DNA of 56,677 nucleotides from Catenulispora rubra (GCF_015356825.1 NZ_JAACYW010000044.1:1-56677); one strand, 5' to 3'. Positions 1 to 9,752 are shown, counted from the stretch's first letter. Numbers and translations: made by a program. The notes: generated by a model not told the origin, from the letters alone.

Positions 1-23
1 AACAAGCCTGGCAACTCGCACCA

Positions 24-130
24 GGTGACAAGAATCTTGGCCCATCGGTGACAACCACGCTGTCCCGCAAGGACACGGCAACCAGCTCAGGGCCTACCCC
101 TGGTGACAACTATCGTGTCCCGGCACAAGA
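24..130. repeat. Three imperfect repeats beginning GGTGACAA
   Basis: GGTGACAA occurs at 24-31, 47-54 and 102-109; the last two continue similarly (AACCACGCTGTCCC and AACTATCGTGTCCC). They lie immediately left of the insertion sequence. They may be the end of another mobile element or a protein-binding array; the sequence does not decide. Confidence 0.4.
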
Positions 131-134
131 GCCC

Positions 135-1133
135 TAGATGATTGAGTCCTAGGGATTCCTGCGGACATGAGGCGAGGGAGTCCATGGTCGGTGTGTGAAG
201 ACTGACTTGGACTCCCTCGCTACCGCACTGTACGTGAAGTCCGACGACCTGTTGTTGAAGGCCTCGCCGCATCTGGCGCCTTGGCGGCCGAAGGTCGGGA
301 TCGCGCCCCGGTTGACCGATGCCGAACTGATCACCTTGGCAGTGATGCAGGCGTTGCTCGGGTTCGTCTCCGAGGCCCGGTGGCTGCGTCACGCCAATTC
401 CCACCTGCGGCACCTGTTCCCGTACCTGCCCCAGCAGTCCGGCTACAACAAGCGCCTTCGGCACGCGGCCGGTCTGATCCGCAGCGCCGTGCGGGTGCTG
501 GCGACAGACACTTCGTTGTGGACCGACGACGTGTGGGTCGTGGACTCCACCCCGGTGGAGTGCGGCCGGTCCCGGGAGACCGCGAAACGCTCCGAACTCG
601 CCGGCTGGGCGCAGTACGGCTACTGCGCCAGCCACACCCGGTACTTCTGGGGGCTGCGGCTGCACCTGGTCTGCACGCTGCGGGGCCTGCCGGTCGCGTT
701 CGCGCTGGCCGGGGCCAAAGCCAACGAGCAGCAGACCCTGCTGGACATCTTCGCCGTCGAGCCGGAACTGCTGGCTGCCCGGCCCGGCCAGACCCTGATC
801 GGGGACAAGAACTACTTCGGGGCGGCGTTCGAGGCCCAACTGGCGGATTCCGGCGTGAGCCTGCTGCGCCAGACCCGCAAAGGCGAGCCGCCACGACCGG
901 GCGCCGCGCTGTTCAAGCCACTGCGGCAGACCATCGAGTCGATCAACCAGACCCTCAAAGGCCAACTCGACCTGGAACGCCACGGCGGGCGAACGCCCGC
1001 CGGCGTCATGGTCCGAGTCCTGCAGCGGATCCTCGCCCTGACCGCCGCGATCTGGCACAACGACCACACTGACGCCCCGATCCACCGATCACTGACCGCC
1101 TTCGACCACTGACCCCTTGGACTCAATCATCTA
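135..1133 (+). mobile_element. IS982-family insertion sequence, complete
   Basis: A 999-bp element bounded by terminal inverted repeats: the left end TAGATGATTGAGTCC at 135-149 is matched by its reverse complement at 1119-1133. A 4-bp direct repeat GCCC flanks it (131-134 and 1134-1137) and is the likely target duplication. One transposase gene fills it. Length, ends and a single DDE transposase all fit IS982. It looks intact and could be active. Confidence 0.85.
195..1112 (+). CDS. IS982-family DDE transposase
   Basis: A 305-residue transposase that cuts and rejoins the ends of the surrounding insertion sequence. Visible catalytic-region motifs are DSTPVEC around residue 118, GDKNYFG around residue 202, and the C-terminal block RQTIESINQTLKGQ with ERHGGRT, which carries the final acidic residue typical of the IS982 group. 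The length matches the family (about 290-310 residues) and the frame is unbroken. The codon before MKTDLDS is a stop, and translation probably starts at the GTG/ATG cluster at 195. It is the only gene of the element. Confidence 0.85.
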   Translation: MKTDLDSLATALYVKSDDLLLKASPHLAPWRPKVGIAPRLTDAELITLAVMQALLGFVSEARWLRHANSHLRHLFPYLPQQSGYNKRLRHAAGLIRSAVRVLATDTSLWTDDVWVVDSTPVECGRSRETAKRSELAGWAQYGYCASHTRYFWGLRLHLVCTLRGLPVAFALAGAKANEQQTLLDIFAVEPELLAARPGQTLIGDKNYFGAAFEAQLADSGVSLLRQTRKGEPPRPGAALFKPLRQTIESINQTLKGQLDLERHGGRTPAGVMVRVLQRILALTAAIWHNDHTDAPIHRSLTAFDH

Positions 1134-1428
1134 GCCCATGCCAGGCCGAGGTAGCCACCAACGTGGCCAGCGCTGCGGCCGCCGCCGGGATGGATATCTT
1201 GAGCAGGACTAGGGCCTGCCTACTGATGGACGCAGCAAGGACCGACCCACGTCCGTTGTGCGGCTCAGAGGCTTTCGGTTCCACACGGTGGAAGACGATC
1301 ACGATGGCCCGCGGAGCGCACTCGTTGTCCATTTCGTCGTTCCATGCGCCGGTGCCATGACGATCCGCCGGCGACCCTGTGGGTCTGCTCATAAATTCGA
1401 CTATCGCGGGCCACATCTAGTGGTTGAC

Positions 1429-1800
1429 ATGAGCGATTGCTGCCGTAGCCGGACAGAACCTGACAGCGCCTCACGGAGATGTGCGATCCTGGTTGAGCGG
1501 GCGACTGGCATCGTCGCAGTGGATCTTCGCGGTCGTGAACAACCTGGCGAGGCGGAGAGCGACGGAATCACGGCCAACGTCCGAGCAGCATTGAACGTCG
1601 CCCCCGATGTGCCGATCGTGACGTGCAATCCCATCAGCCGTACGTCGGCGTCGCTAGTCCTCGTACGCCTCGTGCAGCACGCGATGCATCGATTCGCGGC
1701 CGCGATTCAAGACCTGCCAAGTACCGCCGCGGCAAGCCTGGCTGATGAGCCACCTGCGAGCCATGGATCCGAGTCACCTGTTGAAAGGGCGGTCGGCTAG
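1429..1800 (+). CDS. hypothetical protein, weak
   Basis: An open frame of 123 residues from the ATG at 1429. I do not recognise it. Its middle part (RATGIVAVDLRG, then NVRAALNVAPDVPIV) has a plausible alternation of hydrophobic and polar residues, but third-position GC is lower than in neighbours and no clear ribosome site is visible. The frame is open further upstream to 1258. It may be a remnant disturbed by the nearby insertion sequence. Confidence 0.35.
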   Translation: MSDCCRSRTEPDSASRRCAILVERATGIVAVDLRGREQPGEAESDGITANVRAALNVAPDVPIVTCNPISRTSASLVLVRLVQHAMHRFAAAIQDLPSTAAASLADEPPASHGSESPVERAVG

Positions 1801-1911
1801 ATGGTCCTCTGCGAAACCCTTCGCCCTGAGCGAGTTTTGGTCGTCGCAGCATCTTCCAACTCCCGAAGCTTGTGCGAAGTCCTCACACGACGACCATCCA
1901 GCGCTGGCTGA

Positions 1912-2838
1912 TTAGATCGTCAGCGCCTGTCCGCCCTCACTCCACACGTGAACCTGCCAAGGCTTGCGCAGCCACAGGACCAGCTCGGCCAAGCCCCCGG
2001 CCGCCGGGGCGAAGGCGCTCCAGGCGCCCAGTGCCAGGTACCGTCGGCCGGCGGCCACCGTTTCGATGAGCCGCTCGTCGCGACTGCGGATTCGGACATA
2101 CAGGGGTCGGGAACGTCCGGCCAGAACAATACGGGTCCGCAGGTCCTGCTCGGCATAGAAGCTGGTTCCGGCACGGGCGACTCCGGTGCCAGTGAGGGTG
2201 CCACGGATCGCGATCGGGTGGTCCGGCCCCTGGCCCTTGGTAATCCGGCGTGTCAAGTGCAGCAAAGCGATCGGGTCGTCGCCGAAGCAGAAGTCTGCCC
2301 AGGCGATGTCGCGGCCAGCATAGGAAATGTGGAACATGGCGGCGGCTTGGGGATCGTCCGGGTAGCGGTCGAGGAATCGTTGGATGGCCGCGGCCGAGCC
2401 GATGACCGGCGACATCGACGACGGGCCTGCGGCGATCTGCAGCGCGGTGCGCCTGCCGCCAGGGTCGGGCGACGTGGTCCGGGTTGTCCCGGTGAAATCG
2501 GCCGGAACGAGCAGACGCAGTCGGCCCGGGACGGCGGTGGCTGTCCCTTCGGAGTTTGCGGCGATGGTAGCAATGATCCCGTCCGGGTCGTACTGACAGG
2601 TCGGGTGGTGCCGGGTTCCGGGGTGAAGCCGGAAGTGCGCTGCGACGGTCGAAGTCCCCCTGGTCTCGGTAGTCCGGGAATGCTCGCGCACGGGGGCGAC
2701 GCCGACGCCGCATCCGGGGTCTGGACAGGTCAGCGGCCGAGTGAAGGCCTCGGGGGTCAGCCCGATGCCACCTGTGTCGATGAGCAAGCCGGTGGCATCG
2801 CGAGCTGACCTTAGACGCGGGCCAACGTGCTCACTCAC
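1912..2838 (-). CDS. hypothetical protein with N-terminal Cys/His cluster
   Basis: About 308 residues from the GTG at 2838, which has AGGGAG upstream; a GTG at 2847 is also possible. The N-terminal third holds CPDPGCG, then HFRLHP, HHPTC and QYDPDG, a spacing that suggests bound zinc and recalls the start of CoiA-like competence or nuclease proteins, though I cannot confirm that. The rest is a mixed alpha/beta region ending in a hydrophobic segment (GGLAELVLWLRKPWQV). It lies downstream of the relaxase gene on the same strand, separated by 84 bp, and could be co-transcribed. Confidence 0.6.
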   Translation of the reverse strand: MSEHVGPRLRSARDATGLLIDTGGIGLTPEAFTRPLTCPDPGCGVGVAPVREHSRTTETRGTSTVAAHFRLHPGTRHHPTCQYDPDGIIATIAANSEGTATAVPGRLRLLVPADFTGTTRTTSPDPGGRRTALQIAAGPSSMSPVIGSAAAIQRFLDRYPDDPQAAAMFHISYAGRDIAWADFCFGDDPIALLHLTRRITKGQGPDHPIAIRGTLTGTGVARAGTSFYAEQDLRTRIVLAGRSRPLYVRIRSRDERLIETVAAGRRYLALGAWSAFAPAAGGLAELVLWLRKPWQVHVWSEGGQALTI

Positions 2839-2922
2839 AATGTCCACGCTCCCTGTGCTTGCCCTCTGGCGCCACCGGGCGCCACCGGCAACGGTGCCAA
2901 GAAAGGCTGATCACGGGCACCG

Positions 2923-5900
2923 TCACCACCTCGGACGAGGCTGCTGCTGGTCCGGCTGCTGAGTCGGCGGCGGCTGGATAAGCCGGGGCGCAGGCTGCGT
3001 CTGCGGGGCGTCGGGGCGCGGCTTGATCGCAGGCCGCTGGGGCTGGCGTGCCGGCTCGTCGCGGCGCTGCTGGGTCGGTCGCTGGACGTGGCTGCCGGGC
3101 TGGGCGCGGCGGGCGAGGATCTCCTCACGGCGGGCGGCCCGGTCGGCTTCGCGGCCGGCGCGGCGCAGTTCGGACAGGGTCGGCTTGGCCCTGGGTTCGA
3201 TCTCCTCCACGTCCATGGTCTTGGCGTCCTTGCTCTCGGCGGGCAGGTGTCCGTGGTCGGCCAGGGCCTGGTTGAGGTGGTCGGCGATGGCAGGCTTGGC
3301 GAGGGCGTCGTCGCCGATGGTCTTGGCGGAGGTGAGCCAGGCGGCGCCGACGCGCTGCGCGATGGTGTGCAGGACGGCGCTCTGCTGGTCTTCCGGGAGC
3401 GCGCGGTAGAGGTCGGCGGCGACCTGGTTCCGGGCCGTTCGGTCCGGAGTGGTCGAGGTGTCCGGGAGGTTGTTAGGTACGTCGCTGATCCGCTTCGCGG
3501 TGAGCGCTGCGGCGGCTGCGTGCCAGTAGGCGTCGTGTCCGGCACGGCCAGTCTCGATGTAGGGGCCGGCGGGCTGGGTCCGGTTGTCGTCGGCGATGGC
3601 GTACTGGTCGCGGTAGGCGGCGATGACGGCGAGCTGGTGCTGCCAGGCGGCGCGGGCTGCCGGGTCTTCCGGTGCCTGTCCCAGGTCGGCGCTCCAGGCG
3701 GGCCGGGTCGTCGTGGTCTGCTCGCCGAGGGCGGTGAAGCGGTCGGCGATCAGGTCGGCGCTGGCCTTGAGGTAGTCGCCGTGGCGCGGTTCGGCCATCG
3801 CGGCACGGGTCGCTGTGGTGATCCAGGCAGGCAGTTCGCGGGCCTCGGCGCTCGTCCTGGCAGCGTCCAGCGCGAGCTGCTGGACGCGGTGGTGGACCTC
3901 GCCCAGGTCTGTGCCCGGGGCGCCGGCCAGGATGGTCCGGACGTCGGCGCCGGTGTTCTCGGCGGCTTTGAGCGTCCAGGCCACGGCGTTCCAGGTCCGG
4001 TTCTCGGCGTGTGCGACGCGTACGGCGGGTGCCGCGGTGTCGGCGAGGTGGCGGTTGATGCGCCAGGCCAGGACCTGGCTGATGCTGTCGGCTCCGTCAA
4101 CCTTTCGCTGTGCTGCAAGGGCGCGCAGCAGGTCGGCGGGGTTGTGTCCGGCGGTCTCGGCGCGGCGCAGGGCAGCAGTCAGCGCGGGCCAAGTCGACTC
4201 GCGGCGGGCCGTCTCGGCGATGTCGAGGCCGAGGGCGGTGTACGCGGTATGGGCGTGGCGCAGCGAGGCCGGGACCGTCTGGTGTTCGGACCGGATGCCG
4301 TCGGCGGCCAGGATCCTGCGGCTGGCGCGAGCCAGGTCGGCGATCGCCTGCGGGGTGTGCTCGGTGCCGTCATCGTTCCGGCTGGTGGCGCGGGCGGCAG
4401 CGTTCAGCAGCACGTTAACGTCGCGGCCGGCACGGTCGGCGGCGGCGATGGCCCCCGCGAGGTGGGGCCAGGACCGGTGCCCGGTGACCTGGTCGGCAGT
4501 GGTTCCCAGAGCGGTTGCGGCGGCTTCGGCGTAGCGGCCCAGGGTCGTCGCGGGGACGCGGGGGTGCGTGCCGGCGGCCGTGACATCGGTGTGTCCGACA
4601 CGCAGGACCGCGGGGACCGCGGTGGCGGCGTGCAGGTTGAGACGGTCGGCGGTGATGCCGGTGGCTTCCTTCATGAGCGCGGCGTAGCGGGCTGCGTCGG
4701 CGTGGCTGGGGGCGTTCAGGTGCGCCGGGGCGGTGCGATCGGCGGCAGTGGCGTTGACGCGCCAGGCCAGGAGCTTGGCCGGGTTGTCGGCGGCGGCCAG
4801 GTCTCCGCGCCGCGCGGCGTCGGCGATCAGACGCTCGGGCTGCCAGCCGCCGGCCTCCGCAGTATTCAGCGCGCGGACGACCGCGGTGAACGCGGAGTCG
4901 GCGGTGATCTGGGCGGACAGCTGCTGCCCGAGGACGTCGGCGAGCAGGCCGGTGTACCGCTCGGCGGTCAGGACGTCGAGGCGGTGCTGGTGGTTCGGGA
5001 CGAGCGTGGACAGCGACGACGCCTGCTCCTGGAGGACTCGGATGGTGTCGGTGGCGGACAGCTCGGCGCCCTCGCGCGCGAGGACCTTCTCCAGGACTTC
5101 GCGGCCGGCGTAGCTGGCCGGGTCGTTCTTGGCGAAATCGAGCTGGGCGTCGGAGTCGAACGGCAGCAGGTCGTGGGTAGCGACGTAGAGGGTGGTGTGT
5201 TCACGGGCGCGGGTGAGCATGACGTACAGCGTTTCCCGGGTCATCTCGGGGGTGACCAGGGGGTGGGCGGTGTCGACGGTGTCGCCCTGGGTGCGCATGG
5301 CGGTGGAGGCATACAGCAGCTCGACGTTGTTGCGGACGTAGTCGGCCGGCAGGGTGATGCGGCCCTTGCCGCCGAGGCGTGCGACCTTCAGCGAGCCGTC
5401 CTCGTTGCGGCGCAGCACCTCCCAAGCGTCGCCGTTCTTCACGAAGTCCTTGCCGCGAGCGGTGGACAGCTTGCGGTTGTTGTCGCGAGTGAGGATCCAG
5501 TCGTTCTTGCCCGCGAGGTTGCCGTCGCGCAGCACCACGCCGTCGGCTTCGACCTGGCCTGCGGTCACGCGGTCGGCGCGGGCTTTGGCGGACAGTGCGA
5601 CGACGTCCACGCCGGCCGCGGCGCTGATGACGGTGGTCTTCTTGGCGAGCATGTCGGCGCGCCAGCCGTCGTAGGCGGCGTCGACCATGGCCTCGCGCGA
5701 GCCGGCGCGGATGCGCCCGTTGGTGTCGTAGAAGTCAAGTCCCGTGCCGTCGCCGACGCGGACCTTCAACGTCGCGGCGGCTTCGGCCTTGTTGTTGAAC
5801 CGGTGTAGCTCGGTGAGCTCCACGGCGCCGGCTTCGTTGGCGATCCGGCGCAGCGCTCCGCCAGCCTCCACCGCGCCGAGCTGGCGGTAGTCGCCCAGCA

Positions 5901-7983
5901 GCCGGACGGTCGCGCCGTGGGACGCAGCGAGGGTGACCAGGCGGTCCAGGTTCATGGTTCCGGCCATCCCGGCCTCGTCGACCAGCACGACATCGCCGGG
6001 GCGCAGGACGAACCCGGACCGGCTACGCGGCACGTCGGCGCCGCCGCGCAGAGCCGCGGCGTAGGGGCCGTCGGTGTGCTCCCACAGGAACTTGTGCAGG
6101 TTCTCGGCGGTGGCTCCGAGGTCCTTGCCCAGCACTGCTGCGGCAGCGGCGGAGGTGGCGAGCGGGATGACGCGCTGACCGGCCTGGCCGGCGATGTGGA
6201 CGTAGGCCTTCATCGCGGCGGTCTTGCCCGAACCGGCCGGTCCCAGACCGACGACGAGCATCCGGTTATCGGTGGCGAACGCGGTGACCAGGGCTCGCTG
6301 GCTGTCGTCCAGGGATCGGTTGCGGGCCTCGAAGCCGTCCAGCGCGGCGGCGGCGAAGCTGCTGGACAGCCCGGACACAGTCGGGGTGAGGGCGGCGGTG
6401 ACCAGGCGGTCTTCGGCGTCCAGGACGGCCTGGCTGGTGAACAGGCCAGCGGCGTGCCGGGTGAACACCGAGACGCCGTCACCACGCCGCAGGATGTCGG
6501 GATCCTCCAGCAGCACGGGGGCGTCGATGCTGATGCTGTGCTCAGGTCCGGTGGCCATGGCGAGGATCTGCGCGACGACTTCACGGTGCTCTTCGGGGTC
6601 GGCGGCGGTGTGATCGGTGCGGGCCAGGCGCTCGACTTCGGCCCACACGTTCCACACCGTCCAGGTCGCCCGCTGCTCCTGGACCCGCTCGATCGCCAGC
6701 GCCGCGAGGGCCTCGACGTCGACGTCCTTCACCGATTCCGTGTCGTCGCTGGCGGCATTTGCCGGGATGGCGGCCATAACGCGGGCGACGGCGTCCGGGC
6801 CATGCGCCTCGATCAGGGACTGCCGCCAGTCGGCGCGCATCTCCCCCAGCGACCGGGCCGCCTTCTTACCCTCTCGGGTGTCCAGATTGGCCTGCCGGGC
6901 GAGCAGGTGGGCGGTGCTGCGGGACGGATCGTGGCCGTGGTCGCGCCGGTACTCGCGCACCAGTTGGTCGTACCGGGCCTCGATCTGGGAGCGGCGGGAG
7001 GAGTAGTGCGCGATGAACTCCTCCGGCACCCCGACGACCTCCCGCACCGGCTCCTTGCCGCGCGGGGTGTCCGAACGCGCGGCGAAGCCGACGCCGAGAC
7101 GCGCGCTCAGTTCGACCTCGAAGCGGGTGTTGTAGAACTCCGAGGCAGCGACGGTCATCGCATACAGCGCGCGGGCGTCCAGCGACCGCCACTTGCCATC
7201 GACACTCAACACCTTGTTCGACACCGCGACGTGCGTGTGCAGGTTCGGGTCGCCGGCACGGGAGTCGTAGTGATCGAAGGCGGCGGCGATCAGGCCGCGG
7301 GTGGCGATCTGCGCCTGCCCAACGTCGCCAGTGCGGGTGAACGCCGCGTGCTCCTCCAGCAGCTCGATCGCAGCGTCCCGGGCGGCCTCGTGCGCGGCCC
7401 GGACGGCGGCGCGGATGTCGCCGCGCTCGTCGATCGCCCACAGCACCGCCGCGCTCTTGACAGGGGCAAAGACGATGTCGAACCCCGCGACGGCGGCGCG
7501 CTGCCGGGTCGACTCCTCGCGCTGGACCTTCTTGGCCTCCGCAGCGGTCGGTTCGCGCCCGGTCTGCTCGGCGATGACCTCAAGGCGCTTGGCCACGCGC
7601 GCCGCGAAGGCGTCCAGGGGCTCGTAGGAGGGAAATCGGCGGCCCAGCGACGCGGCCTTGATAGCGGCGGCCTGGACGACCTCGCGCTGTTGCTCGGTCA
7701 TCCCTGCGCGCACGTGCTCGGCCAGGTACTCGGCGATGATCCGGTCAGCATCGGGGTGCTGTCCAAGGCCGAACAGCGCCTTCATCTGCGCCTCGGTGAC
7801 CGCCTGATCGGCGAGCTCCAGCACCGGGGCTCCGCGGCCCATCCACACCCCGGGAGGGTTGCCCTTGGCGGTGTAGTAGTCGGCGGCCTGCTGGCCACGG
7901 GCGCGCTGCAGGTCGCCGCCGGCGACCTGCCGGGTGAGGTAGCTGTAGCCCTCCCCCGCGGTGAGCTTGTGGATCGTCATCAT
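2923..7983 (-). CDS. MobF-family conjugative relaxase with SF1 helicase (TraA/TrwC type)
   Basis: A 1686-residue protein that nicks the origin of transfer, stays attached to the 5' end and unwinds the plasmid for conjugation. The N-terminus MTIHKLTAGEGYSYL carries the usual first tyrosine; the three-histidine metal site is seen in NLHTHVAVSNK near residue 246 with its partner histidines upstream. The helicase half has Walker A GPAGSGKTAAMK near 584, Walker B VLVDEAGMAGT near 668 and GDYRQLGAVEAGG. The C-terminal 400 residues are alanine-rich and helical, ending in a Pro/Gln-rich tail. The frame stays open upstream, but only MMTIHKL matches the family start. A fully open antisense frame is a GC artefact. 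Confidence 0.92.
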   Translation of the reverse strand: MMTIHKLTAGEGYSYLTRQVAGGDLQRARGQQAADYYTAKGNPPGVWMGRGAPVLELADQAVTEAQMKALFGLGQHPDADRIIAEYLAEHVRAGMTEQQREVVQAAAIKAASLGRRFPSYEPLDAFAARVAKRLEVIAEQTGREPTAAEAKKVQREESTRQRAAVAGFDIVFAPVKSAAVLWAIDERGDIRAAVRAAHEAARDAAIELLEEHAAFTRTGDVGQAQIATRGLIAAAFDHYDSRAGDPNLHTHVAVSNKVLSVDGKWRSLDARALYAMTVAASEFYNTRFEVELSARLGVGFAARSDTPRGKEPVREVVGVPEEFIAHYSSRRSQIEARYDQLVREYRRDHGHDPSRSTAHLLARQANLDTREGKKAARSLGEMRADWRQSLIEAHGPDAVARVMAAIPANAASDDTESVKDVDVEALAALAIERVQEQRATWTVWNVWAEVERLARTDHTAADPEEHREVVAQILAMATGPEHSISIDAPVLLEDPDILRRGDGVSVFTRHAAGLFTSQAVLDAEDRLVTAALTPTVSGLSSSFAAAALDGFEARNRSLDDSQRALVTAFATDNRMLVVGLGPAGSGKTAAMKAYVHIAGQAGQRVIPLATSAAAAAVLGKDLGATAENLHKFLWEHTDGPYAAALRGGADVPRSRSGFVLRPGDVVLVDEAGMAGTMNLDRLVTLAASHGATVRLLGDYRQLGAVEAGGALRRIANEAGAVELTELHRFNNKAEAAATLKVRVGDGTGLDFYDTNGRIRAGSREAMVDAAYDGWRADMLAKKTTVISAAAGVDVVALSAKARADRVTAGQVEADGVVLRDGNLAGKNDWILTRDNNRKLSTARGKDFVKNGDAWEVLRRNEDGSLKVARLGGKGRITLPADYVRNNVELLYASTAMRTQGDTVDTAHPLVTPEMTRETLYVMLTRAREHTTLYVATHDLLPFDSDAQLDFAKNDPASYAGREVLEKVLAREGAELSATDTIRVLQEQASSLSTLVPNHQHRLDVLTAERYTGLLADVLGQQLSAQITADSAFTAVVRALNTAEAGGWQPERLIADAARRGDLAAADNPAKLLAWRVNATAADRTAPAHLNAPSHADAARYAALMKEATGITADRLNLHAATAVPAVLRVGHTDVTAAGTHPRVPATTLGRYAEAAATALGTTADQVTGHRSWPHLAGAIAAADRAGRDVNVLLNAAARATSRNDDGTEHTPQAIADLARASRRILAADGIRSEHQTVPASLRHAHTAYTALGLDIAETARRESTWPALTAALRRAETAGHNPADLLRALAAQRKVDGADSISQVLAWRINRHLADTAAPAVRVAHAENRTWNAVAWTLKAAENTGADVRTILAGAPGTDLGEVHHRVQQLALDAARTSAEARELPAWITTATRAAMAEPRHGDYLKASADLIADRFTALGEQTTTTRPAWSADLGQAPEDPAARAAWQHQLAVIAAYRDQYAIADDNRTQPAGPYIETGRAGHDAYWHAAAAALTAKRISDVPNNLPDTSTTPDRTARNQVAADLYRALPEDQQSAVLHTIAQRVGAAWLTSAKTIGDDALAKPAIADHLNQALADHGHLPAESKDAKTMDVEEIEPRAKPTLSELRRAGREADRAARREEILARRAQPGSHVQRPTQQRRDEPARQPQRPAIKPRPDAPQTQPAPRLIQPPPTQQPDQQQPRPRW

Positions 7984-8101
7984 CGTGACCACGCGCCATT
8001 GCCAGCCTGTCGGAGACGGGTTGTTTCTGCATTTCGAGAGCGCATTTCCGCCTCCTCTCCCAGTGTGCCGAATGGCCACTGTATCACCGCACAGCGGACC
8101 A

Positions 8102-8245
8102 TCATCAGAATATCTGCAAGAGGTGTCTTGATGACTTGCCTGTTGCCTATGGCCTGGAGCTTCACGGTTCTAAGGGTGGCGCGAGGGCTGTTTCCTGCCT
8201 GAAGTTTCTCATCGCTTCTCGATACTTCTCAATGCTTCTATGAAT
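8102..8245. other. candidate origin of transfer / control region
   Basis: Between the divergent relaxase gene and the small gene at 8295. It holds an imperfect inverted repeat (TCATCAGA at 8102-8109 against TCTTGATGA at 8126-8134) and four head-to-tail 10-bp repeats at 8206-8245 of the form TTCTCATCGC, TTCTCGATAC, TTCTCAATGC, TTCTATGAAT. A 10-bp period puts all copies on one face of the helix, as for cooperative protein binding. Position beside a MobF relaxase gene makes oriT the leading explanation; autoregulation is the alternative. Confidence 0.5.
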
Positions 8246-8294
8246 TGCGGTCTGCACTTTCCCGAGCTGTCTTTCTTCGTCTATGGTTCGTGGC

Positions 8295-8687
8295 ATGAAT
8301 AAGCGAGTGAGTGTGTCGCGGGCCTCGGCGGTCCGGGCGGCACTGGAGGCGAAGGCTCGGCGGGACGCGGAGCGTCTGGAGCGCGAGCGGAAGGTGGAGG
8401 CGGCCTTGGCCGACTTCTACGAGTGCAGGATGAGGGCGGAGGCGATTCGGGAGGCGGCGCGAGTGAGGGTCGCCAAGATCTTGCGGGAGGCGGAGGCTGC
8501 GGCCAGGGAGCCTCTGAATGCGGCTCATACCGCGATCATGGCGCTGAAGGAGCTCGGCGAGACGCGTGAGCAGATCGCCGAGCTGACCGGGCAGAGCGTG
8601 ACCGAGGTGCGTATCCATCTGGGCGGCGGATGGGAGCCGGGTCACGCCAGCCTTGCGGATGCGGAGGTAGAGCCATCGGCAGCGTGA
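8295..8687 (+). CDS. small coiled-coil/HTH protein, possible relaxosome accessory
   Basis: A 130-residue protein starting MNKRVSVSRAS; the ATG at 8283 in the same frame is less likely. Residues 15-75 are a highly charged Ala/Arg/Glu helix typical of a coiled coil. Residues 85-105 (LGETREQIAELTGQSVTEVR) look like a helix-turn-helix. It is divergent from the relaxase across the putative oriT, the usual place for an auxiliary DNA-binding protein of the relaxosome. That role is inferred from position and motif only. Confidence 0.7.
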   Translation: MNKRVSVSRASAVRAALEAKARRDAERLERERKVEAALADFYECRMRAEAIREAARVRVAKILREAEAAAREPLNAAHTAIMALKELGETREQIAELTGQSVTEVRIHLGGGWEPGHASLADAEVEPSAA

Positions 8688-8871
8688 GTAGTCGACCAAT
8701 CCGGCGGCCCGCCGGTAGGCCGCTTCTCGAACCCGATCCAGATCATCGACGATGCCCGCTCCCGGACTCCGGAGTGGGCATCGCTGCTGTCCGGGTACGA
8801 GGACCGGCCCACGGTGGCCGAGCGAGGCGCGTGACGCGCAGCTCGGGGTGCTGGCTGCCGCTGGCCGCGTG

Positions 8872-8909
8872 GGCGGTGGTGCCCCGACCGGGGCCAGGGC
8901 ACCACCGCC
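8872..8909. terminator. 13-bp perfect hairpin in the 8688-9089 gap
   Basis: GGCGGTGGTGCCC at 8872-8884 is exactly complementary to 8897-8909 with a 12-nt loop. It has no T tract, as is common in high-GC actinomycetes. It lies between two plus-strand genes, so it probably ends transcription of the 8295 gene. The rest of the 402-bp gap shows no gene I trust. Confidence 0.55.
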
Positions 8910-9089
8910 GAGTCAGTGGCCGGGCCGACTCGACCGAAACGCCACGCCGAGCGGCGTCGGGGAGCCGCCGTTGGCCACCCAAACCGGTGGCCGTCTCGGC
9001 GGCGTGCCCGGTACGCCGGAATCGCCGTTTAGGCTGTTCCGGCGGCCGGGTATTCTGGGGCGCCGCGATGACCAGGTATCAAAGGATCC

Positions 9090-9752
9090 ATGACCGTCCA
9101 AACGCGGGCTGCGGCCGTGCCGGAGCTCCTGGAGCGCTTCGTGCGCCGGAGCCTGTGGCTGCTCGGCGGTGCGGCCGTACTGCTGTACGTCCTGTGGTCG
9201 GCCTCGGACATGTTCGCGCCGTGGCGCACGATGGCGTTCCTGCGCACCGCCGGGTTCCGCGCAGTGAGCTATGACGCGGCCCGGGATGCGACAAGCCGCC
9301 AAGCGTCGTTCACGCCGCTGGAGGTCGCCGCTGTCGAGTTCTTCCTGAGCGCAGCGGTTGTGGTCGCGATCGCCCGGACCAGCCGAGGTACCGAGCGGGA
9401 CATGCGGCGGGCGACCGTGGCGATGGTCGCGGGTATGACGCTGGCCGTCGGCGGGTACGCGGCCAATCAGATTCGCACGGCGGGCGATGCCGGCCGCCGG
9501 CTGGACAAGCTGACGCGGGTCACGCAGTCGTCCGTCGATGGCATCGCCGGCTCGGCCGGTGTCCAGGTCAACGTGCTGGCCAACATGGACTTCGGGCTTG
9601 CCGGGCAGCGCGTTCACCTGTCCGGCCCGGTGCTTGCGGTCGGCGGCATGCGTTTCAGCTCGTCTGACACCGTGTTCGGCTATGACACCGCCAGCGGGAG
9701 GGCTTTCAGCTCGCCGAGTAGTGCCTTCGCCTACTCCGGCGGCCCGGGGTAG
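9090..9752 (+). CDS. hypothetical integral membrane protein
   Basis: 220 residues with three likely membrane segments: about 22-42 (SLWLLGGAAVLLYVLWSA), 80-96 (AVEFFLSAAVVVAIA) and 108-126 (VAMVAGMTLAVGGYAAN). The C-terminal 90 residues are polar with short beta-prone stretches and should lie on one side of the membrane. I do not recognise the family. Its 3' end overlaps by 22 bp, tail to tail, with the minus-strand gene ending at 9731. Confidence 0.65.
   Translation: MTVQTRAAAVPELLERFVRRSLWLLGGAAVLLYVLWSASDMFAPWRTMAFLRTAGFRAVSYDAARDATSRQASFTPLEVAAVEFFLSAAVVVAIARTSRGTERDMRRATVAMVAGMTLAVGGYAANQIRTAGDAGRRLDKLTRVTQSSVDGIAGSAGVQVNVLANMDFGLAGQRVHLSGPVLAVGGMRFSSSDTVFGYDTASGRAFSSPSSAFAYSGGPG

Noticed and set aside
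3088..8202. Long plus-strand open frames of 906 and 761 residues
   Set aside because: They lie opposite the relaxase gene, which has full catalytic motifs. They are Gly/Val-rich shadows that high GC content produces in the antisense frame.
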